DNA from: Actinomycetes bacterium
GTDB taxonomy: Bacteria > Actinomycetota > Acidimicrobiia > Acidimicrobiales > Acidimicrobilacustridaceae
Length of the DNA stretch: 64,000 bases
Reading direction: 5' to 3'
NCBI GenBank assembly: GCA_029782025.1
Contig: JAKOVR010000132.1
Location: 1 to 64,000 of the forward strand
Each line of letters begins with the position of its first letter. The first letter of the stretch is position 1. Under the pieces are notes generated by a model. The model had not been told where the DNA came from. It searched no databases and saw only the letters and a program-made list of their open reading frames with translations. Position numbers and translations under genes: made by a program. Shown piece by piece: positions 57,506-64,000 of this stretch.

Positions 57506-59380
57506 TCAGCTGGTGGTGGGCTTGCGGCTCGTGATGCTCGGCGGGAGCAGGTCGTGGTCGATCTGGATCAGGGGGGCGTCGTCGGCCGGCGGGCCCGCCC
57601 CGGGGTCGCCGGCACCGTCGTCCCAGATCTGCTCGGGCGCCAGCTCCTGGTAGGCCGACGCCGCCTCGCCGTCGACGTAGATGCAGTTGCGCCCCGCCCG
57701 CTTGGCGCTGTAGAGCGCGGCGTCGGCCACGCCGATCATCTCGTCGAACGTCGATCCGGCCGACTGGTCGGTGAGGCCCCAGCTGGCGGTGAACGGGATC
57801 CCCTTCACCCGCTCGATCTCGGCCGCCAGCGACAGCTGGAGCCGCTCCAGCGCGGCCTGCGCCTCCCGGATGTTGGTGCCCGGCAGGACGAGGACGAACT
57901 CCTCCCCGCCGTAGCGGGCGGCGACGTCGTCGGGCCGGAGGTTGGCCTTGAGGACCTTGGCGAAGAGCTTGAGGGCCGTGTCGCCGGCCTCGTGGCCGTA
58001 GGTGTCGTTGAGGTCCTTGAAGTGGTCGAGGTCGGCGATGGCCACGCTGAAGGTGCGGTTCTCGGACATCAGCCCCTTCGCCGCCGTCTCCAGGCTGCGG
58101 CGGTTGAGGAGCCCCGTGAGGCCGTCGGTGGTGGCCTGGAGGCGGTCGGACTGGGTGGCCCGCACCGTGCCGAGCTGCACGCCGGTCTCGGCCGCCACGG
58201 TGGTGAGCCGCTCGATCTGGGTGTGGGTGGGCGGGTGACCGTCGGGGGCGACGGTGTGGAGCACGCCCAGGGCCCGGCCCCGGAACTTCAGCGGCACGCA
58301 CACGGCCGACAGCGCGCCCTCACCCCGCGCCGCCAGCTTCGGGCAGGCGTTGAGCATGCGGCTGCTCTCGAAGACCTCGGTCTGGCTGCGGCGGAACGCC
58401 GCGCACCCCATCGGTGACTCGACGGGGCACGACGGGCTCCCGTGGTCGCTGATGTCGGCGCCGCGCACCAGCCGGGACTCGGTGGCGTTGACCAGCAGGA
58501 TCTCGGCGCGGAGGTCGGGCACCACGCTGCGCACGGCGCGGCCCAGCGTGGCCAGCACCTCCTCCTCGGTGTCGGCGCTCTCCAGCGTCTCCTTCAGGGT
58601 GTTGCGGAACGTCTGGCGCTCGTTGTTGAGGCGGTGGTTCTTCTCCGCCTCCTCGAGCTGGCCGGTCTCGATGGCGATGTTGCGGGCCATGGGACGGAAC
58701 AGCCCGAGCCCCACGCCGAGCGCCGTGACCGCGAACACCACCAGCATCAGGGTGGCGGCGTCGCGCTGGTCGCTGACCGCCTTGTCGAGCTCCTTCTCGA
58801 GCTGGCGGCTGAGCTTGGTGTAGCCCTGGATGACGGTGTCGGCGCTGTCGTTGACCGCGGAGGACAGGGAGGCCCAGTCGCCGGGCTTGGAGCCCAGCGA
58901 CCCCAGCGCGGTGGTCTCGAGCCGCCGGGCCTGATCCGTGAGCTGGGAGATGGTGCGGTCGAGGCCGTCGGTGGAGTTGCCGTAGATCTCGTTGAGCTCG
59001 GGCGAGATCGTGGGCCTGGTGGGGACCTTGAGCGTGGCGTCCCCGTTCTTCATCCCGGCGTGGACCTGGCTGATCGTGGTGAGGTCCTGATCGAGGGTCC
59101 CGAGGTGGGTCCGGGTGGTCTCGGGGTTGGAGAAGTCGCGGTCGATCTTCGAGACGGTGTCCTGGATCTGGTACACGAGCGCCGTCTGGTCGGCGGCCCG
59201 GGCGAGCAGCAGCCCGCTGTCGCGCACGCGCTCGGTGCTGGCGAAGATCCGCAGGCCCGCGACGATGACCACCGCTGCCATCAGGACGAGCGCGATGGCG
59301 TACCGCAGGGTGAACCGGCCGGAGAGTGCGGCCCTCTTCTGGTCTCCGGCGTCGCCTTTCCGCCGGGAGATAGCCGTCAT
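57506..59380 (-). CDS. Membrane-bound GAF-GGDEF diguanylate cyclase
   Basis: 624 residues from the ATG at 59380 (AGGAGGTGCC upstream). Layout: helix at about 25-43, an extracytoplasmic helical sensor region of about 160 residues, helix at 208-228, a GAF-like domain (about 265-405), and a GGDEF domain (about 415-570). The active site is GGEEF (491-495), and the inhibitory RxxD site is present (R482-D485), so it should make c-di-GMP and be product-inhibited. The GAF domain carries Cys318, Cys326, Cys346 and Cys361, with CPVESPMGC and ACPKL, suggesting a metal, haem or redox sensor. A candidate -10 (TATTCT, complement of 59441-59446) lies upstream. Confidence 0.9.
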   Translation of the reverse strand: MTAISRRKGDAGDQKRAALSGRFTLRYAIALVLMAAVVIVAGLRIFASTERVRDSGLLLARAADQTALVYQIQDTVSKIDRDFSNPETTRTHLGTLDQDLTTISQVHAGMKNGDATLKVPTRPTISPELNEIYGNSTDGLDRTISQLTDQARRLETTALGSLGSKPGDWASLSSAVNDSADTVIQGYTKLSRQLEKELDKAVSDQRDAATLMLVVFAVTALGVGLGLFRPMARNIAIETGQLEEAEKNHRLNNERQTFRNTLKETLESADTEEEVLATLGRAVRSVVPDLRAEILLVNATESRLVRGADISDHGSPSCPVESPMGCAAFRRSQTEVFESSRMLNACPKLAARGEGALSAVCVPLKFRGRALGVLHTVAPDGHPPTHTQIERLTTVAAETGVQLGTVRATQSDRLQATTDGLTGLLNRRSLETAAKGLMSENRTFSVAIADLDHFKDLNDTYGHEAGDTALKLFAKVLKANLRPDDVAARYGGEEFVLVLPGTNIREAQAALERLQLSLAAEIERVKGIPFTASWGLTDQSAGSTFDEMIGVADAALYSAKRAGRNCIYVDGEAASAYQELAPEQIWDDGAGDPGAGPPADDAPLIQIDHDLLPPSITSRKPTTS

Positions 59381-59561
59381 GGCACCTCCTGGTGGGGTCC
59401 GACGGTGGTACCCCAATCGGCACGAACGGGGCCGAAGTTGAGAATAGCGAACGGGAGACCATGAAAGAGACCGAAACGGCCTCGTGTCGGATTCGGCCCA
59501 TGGGTCGTCGATCAGCCGTTCGGCGTCCGGCCCCCCGCCACATCGCCCGCCGCGGACGATC

Positions 59562-59567
59562 TAGGCT
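59562..59567 (+). promoter_or_regulatory. Candidate -10 box for acsA
   Basis: TAGGCT about 85 bases upstream of the acsA ATG at 59653, which has its own ribosome binding site (GAGAAGGGG). This gene would therefore have a normal leader, unlike the leaderless ones nearby. Confidence 0.35.
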
Positions 59568-59652
59568 CCGGCCCCGTCCGGGCCGACCGCCGGTGGGTCC
59601 GGCGTGTCACCGGTGAGCGACCGGCGCCAGACCGGCGAGAGAAGGGGACCCC

Positions 59653-61608
<1,956 letters not shown>

Positions 61609-61629
61609 GCGGCGGGCTGCGGCGACGAC

Positions 61630-62124
61630 GTGGATCCCCTCGGTGTGCCCGACAACTGGCGCTGGCGTGACGGCCCGGTGGAGCCGGCGCAGGCGGTGGT
61701 GTTCGACATGGATGGTGTGCTGTCCGATGCCAGCCGCCGTCAGCACTACCTCGAGTGGCCCTACCGCGATTGGGAGAGCTTCTTCGAGGCCTGTGGCGAC
61801 GACGACCTGATCGACGAGGTGGCCCGCCTCCTCGACGTGATCTCGCCCGACCACCAGATCGTCCTGCTGACGGCCCGGCCCATCCGGGTGCAGCCCCAGA
61901 CCATGGCGTGGCTCAAGCGCTACGACCTGCGGTGGGACCTGCTGATCATGCGGGACTTCGGCGACTACGGGGCGTCCCGTCACTTCAAGCAGCGCACGGT
62001 GGGCGAGCTGCGTCGCTACGGGTTCGACCTCCGCCTCGCCTTCGAGGACGACCGGCGCAACTACCTCATGTTCCACGCCGAGGGCGTCCCCTGCGTCTAC
62101 ATCCACTCCGGCTACTACGACTGA
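61630..62124 (+). CDS. HAD-superfamily phosphatase, PNKP-like
   Basis: 164 residues, GTG start. Motif I is VVFDMDGVLSDASRR (both Asp), motif II is in IVLLTARP (Thr), and motif IV in LAFEDDRRNYLMF. The compact capless core and spacing resemble the 3'-phosphatase domain of T4 polynucleotide kinase-type HADs (KxDLLIMR-like DLLIMRDFGD). It may dephosphorylate nucleic acid ends or small substrates; not determined. It lies 21 bases after acsA, same strand. Confidence 0.75.
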   Translation: MDPLGVPDNWRWRDGPVEPAQAVVFDMDGVLSDASRRQHYLEWPYRDWESFFEACGDDDLIDEVARLLDVISPDHQIVLLTARPIRVQPQTMAWLKRYDLRWDLLIMRDFGDYGASRHFKQRTVGELRRYGFDLRLAFEDDRRNYLMFHAEGVPCVYIHSGYYD

Positions 62125-62143
62125 GCCCGGGCCGGCGGGGCGG

Positions 62144-63787
62144 TCAGATGGGCAGCGAGGCGATGTCGATCATGAAGCGGTCGATGGCCGCTTCGGCCTC
62201 TTTCACCTTCGGGCCGTTGACGATCACCGAGAACACCACCGACCGCCCGGATCGGGTGGCGGTGAAGCCCGAGAGCGAGCGGGCGACGTCGAGGCGCCCG
62301 CCCTTGGCCCGCATCCGTCCGGTCGTGGCCGGATCCTTCAGCCGGGTCCCGAACGCGCTCGAGGCCCCCACCAGCGGCAGATCGGTGAAGAGCAGCGAGC
62401 CCCAGGGCTGGCCCTGCGTGCGCTGGAGCATGGTGCGCAGCTCTCGGGCCGAGCGGCGGTTGTCGTAGCTGAGCCCCGAGGCATCGGCATCGGTGCCGGG
62501 CACGGGCGCGCACGAGGCGGCGTGCAGCCGCCGGACCAGCGCCATCCCGCCCGCCGTGGTGCCGGGCCGCCCCGTCGCCCGGTGGTCGACCTCCTTGACC
62601 AGCATCTCGGCGTAGAAGTTGTCGCTGCGGAGCAACATCAGGTTCACCATCTCGTTGACGGTGGCGGAATCGGTGTGGGCCAGGACGATCCCCCGGCCGC
62701 CGCTCCCGTAGAGGGTGTCCCGCTCCACCGCGACCCCCTTGAAGGCCAGCGCGGCGCGGAACACCTCGCCGACGTGCAGGGCCGGGTCGGTCAGGAACGA
62801 CGGATCGAGGCGGTCCCAGTTCCGGTCCACGGCCAGCGCGCTCAGCGAGCCGATGTCCTCCCACCACTTGGGCGGGACCCCGGGCGCATGGCGTTCGGTG
62901 TCGAACCGGCCCTCGTCGACGAGCAGGTGCCCCTCCACCTTCGTGATGCCGAGCTGGGCCACGGCCGCGGCCAGGGCGTCGACCGAATGGGGACCGGTCT
63001 TGGTGAGCGACGGATCGCCGCCGCCGACGAGCACGATGTCGCCGTGCAGCGTGCCCCTGTCGACCGGCCCCGTGGCCACGACGTCGGTGCGGAGACGCTC
63101 GCCCGGATCGAGGTAGGCGAGGATCCCGGCCGCGGTCACCAGCTTCTGGTTGGAGGCGGGCCGCAGCAACGCGTCAGGGGCGTGGGCCAGTTCGCCGACG
63201 CCGTCGATCCACACCGAGACCGACACCTCGTCGCCGGCGATGCGGTCGTCGGCCAGGAAGGCGTCGAGGGCGCCCGTCGGGGTGGACGGCCGGGTCGTGG
63301 TGGTCGTGCCGGCGTCCCCCGAGGGAGTGGTGCTGGGGGTCGGCTCGGCGGTGCGCACGACGCCCGGCCGGACGCCGGCACCCGGACCGCCGGCCCCCGG
63401 ACCGACGGCGGGCGTCGCGCCAGGCGGGACCGCCCCCGCGGTCACGGCCGCGGCTGGCGTGGCCACCGGGCACGGCATCGCCGGGAGCGGTCGGGCCGCG
63501 GGCGCCGGCGCCAGCGTGGTGGGGTGATAGGGGATGCTGGCCGGCGGGACGGGGGTCCCGGTGCTCCCCCCGGGCGAGCCGGCCGGGTCGGGGGACACGG
63601 CCGGCCCGACAGACGGCGCCGATGCCCCGTCCCCTCCGGACGCCGTGGCGGGGCCGGCACCCCCACCGTCGCTGGCGCCGGAGGCCGCGGTGCAGCCGGC
63701 GCCGAGGGCCGCGGCCAGGATCGCGGCCACCGCCCGCGCCGCCGCCCTCCGCACGGGGCGTGACGACGGGGGGGCGGGCCGGGGCAT
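62144..63787 (-). CDS. dacB: D-alanyl-D-alanine carboxypeptidase, PBP4 (S13) family lipoprotein
   Basis: 547 residues. The signal peptide ends in the lipobox LGAGC, followed by about 170 residues of low-complexity Pro/Ala/Thr/Gly linker, then the S13 catalytic domain. The SxxK motif is in RPASNQKLVTAAG and SxN in LRSDNFYAEML. The third motif is KGG (MRAKGGRLD) rather than KTG. It trims or cross-cuts peptidoglycan stems outside the membrane. Start at 63787 gives a sound signal peptide; a GTG at 63802 is possible. Confidence 0.88.
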   Translation of the reverse strand: MPRPAPPSSRPVRRAAARAVAAILAAALGAGCTAASGASDGGGAGPATASGGDGASAPSVGPAVSPDPAGSPGGSTGTPVPPASIPYHPTTLAPAPAARPLPAMPCPVATPAAAVTAGAVPPGATPAVGPGAGGPGAGVRPGVVRTAEPTPSTTPSGDAGTTTTTRPSTPTGALDAFLADDRIAGDEVSVSVWIDGVGELAHAPDALLRPASNQKLVTAAGILAYLDPGERLRTDVVATGPVDRGTLHGDIVLVGGGDPSLTKTGPHSVDALAAAVAQLGITKVEGHLLVDEGRFDTERHAPGVPPKWWEDIGSLSALAVDRNWDRLDPSFLTDPALHVGEVFRAALAFKGVAVERDTLYGSGGRGIVLAHTDSATVNEMVNLMLLRSDNFYAEMLVKEVDHRATGRPGTTAGGMALVRRLHAASCAPVPGTDADASGLSYDNRRSARELRTMLQRTQGQPWGSLLFTDLPLVGASSAFGTRLKDPATTGRMRAKGGRLDVARSLSGFTATRSGRSVVFSVIVNGPKVKEAEAAIDRFMIDIASLPI

Positions 63788-63829
63788 GCCCCATGGTCGC
63801 ACGAGGCGGGTGGAGGGTGGCAGGCGGGT

Positions 63830-64000
63830 TCAGTCGCGGAAGTTCTCGAACTGCAGCGGGATGCCGAAGTCGTGGTCCTTCAGCGCGGCGATCGTGGCCT
63901 GCAGGTCGTCGCGCTTCTTGCCCGTGACCCGCACCTGCTCGCCCTGGGTCTGGCTCTGGATGCCCTTCGGCCCGTGCTCCTTGATGAACCGGTTGATCTC
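63830..64000 (-). CDS. YajQ family nucleotide-binding protein, C-terminal part (5' end off the window)
   Basis: The last 56 residues are visible up to the stop at 63830-63832. They read [28 protein letters not shown] at the end ([18 protein letters not shown]), after [10 protein letters not shown], which is the diagnostic C-terminus of YajQ/UPF0234. Members bind nucleotides, with c-di-GMP binding reported for some, which would be of interest beside the diguanylate cyclase 4 kb away. It lies 43 bases upstream of dacB on the same strand. Confidence 0.9.
   Translation of the reverse strand, partial: EINRFIKEHGPKGIQSQTQGEQVRVTGKKRDDLQATIAALKDHDFGIPLQFENFRD

Overview
The window is GC-rich throughout (roughly 70% by eye). 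Genes are densely packed, with many ATGA and TGATG overlaps and frequent GTG starts. Several start codons sit only 7-9 bases after a TANNNT -10 box, which suggests leaderless transcripts. Together with a MenJ-type menaquinone reductase and an F420-type NADP reductase fold, this points to a high-GC actinobacterium. Class Acidimicrobiia is my best guess; no rRNA is present to confirm it, and genus cannot be told.

Layout. 1-16.4 kb is general metabolism: a 23S rRNA methyltransferase (cut by the window edge), an SsuABC-like ABC transporter, a limonene-epoxide-hydrolase-fold protein, a lipoprotein, 6-phosphogluconate dehydrogenase, a NAT/transglutaminase-like protein, two Rossmann oxidoreductases, two SGNH-type envelope proteins, hemB-hemL and zwf. 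16.4-20.7 kb (minus strand) holds two envelope proteins, a menaquinone reductase and a membrane-bound cytochrome c.

21.0-42.8 kb is one uninterrupted plus-strand run of 21 genes. It starts with a b6f-like quinol:cytochrome c reductase: membrane protein, dicluster ferredoxin, cytochrome b6, subunit IV, Rieske, diheme cytochrome c and a membrane protein of unknown function. It continues 14 bases later into a complete 14-subunit complex I (nuoA-N). A TetR/NAD-dependent epimerase pair with tandem operators and a small membrane protein follow. 45.1-56.0 kb is a second, diverged complex I operon (A-B-C-D-H-I-J-K-L-M-N) without the NADH module EFG. Right after it lies a MidA/NDUFAF7-type methyltransferase, the family known in mitochondria to methylate the NuoD homologue.

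57.5-64 kb holds a diguanylate cyclase with a cysteine-bearing GAF domain, acetyl-CoA synthetase, a HAD phosphatase, a PBP4-type carboxypeptidase and the end of a YajQ-family gene. Electrons from NADH (Nuo1) and from an unidentified donor (Nuo2; ferredoxin or F420H2 are possibilities) would enter a menaquinone pool partly saturated by the MenJ-like enzyme, and leave through the bc complex to c-type cytochromes. No terminal oxidase is in the window. Dispersed palindromes sharing a GTGGGTGCG core occur in at least four places, mostly between genes. I saw no rRNA, tRNA, CRISPR array, insertion sequence or prophage.
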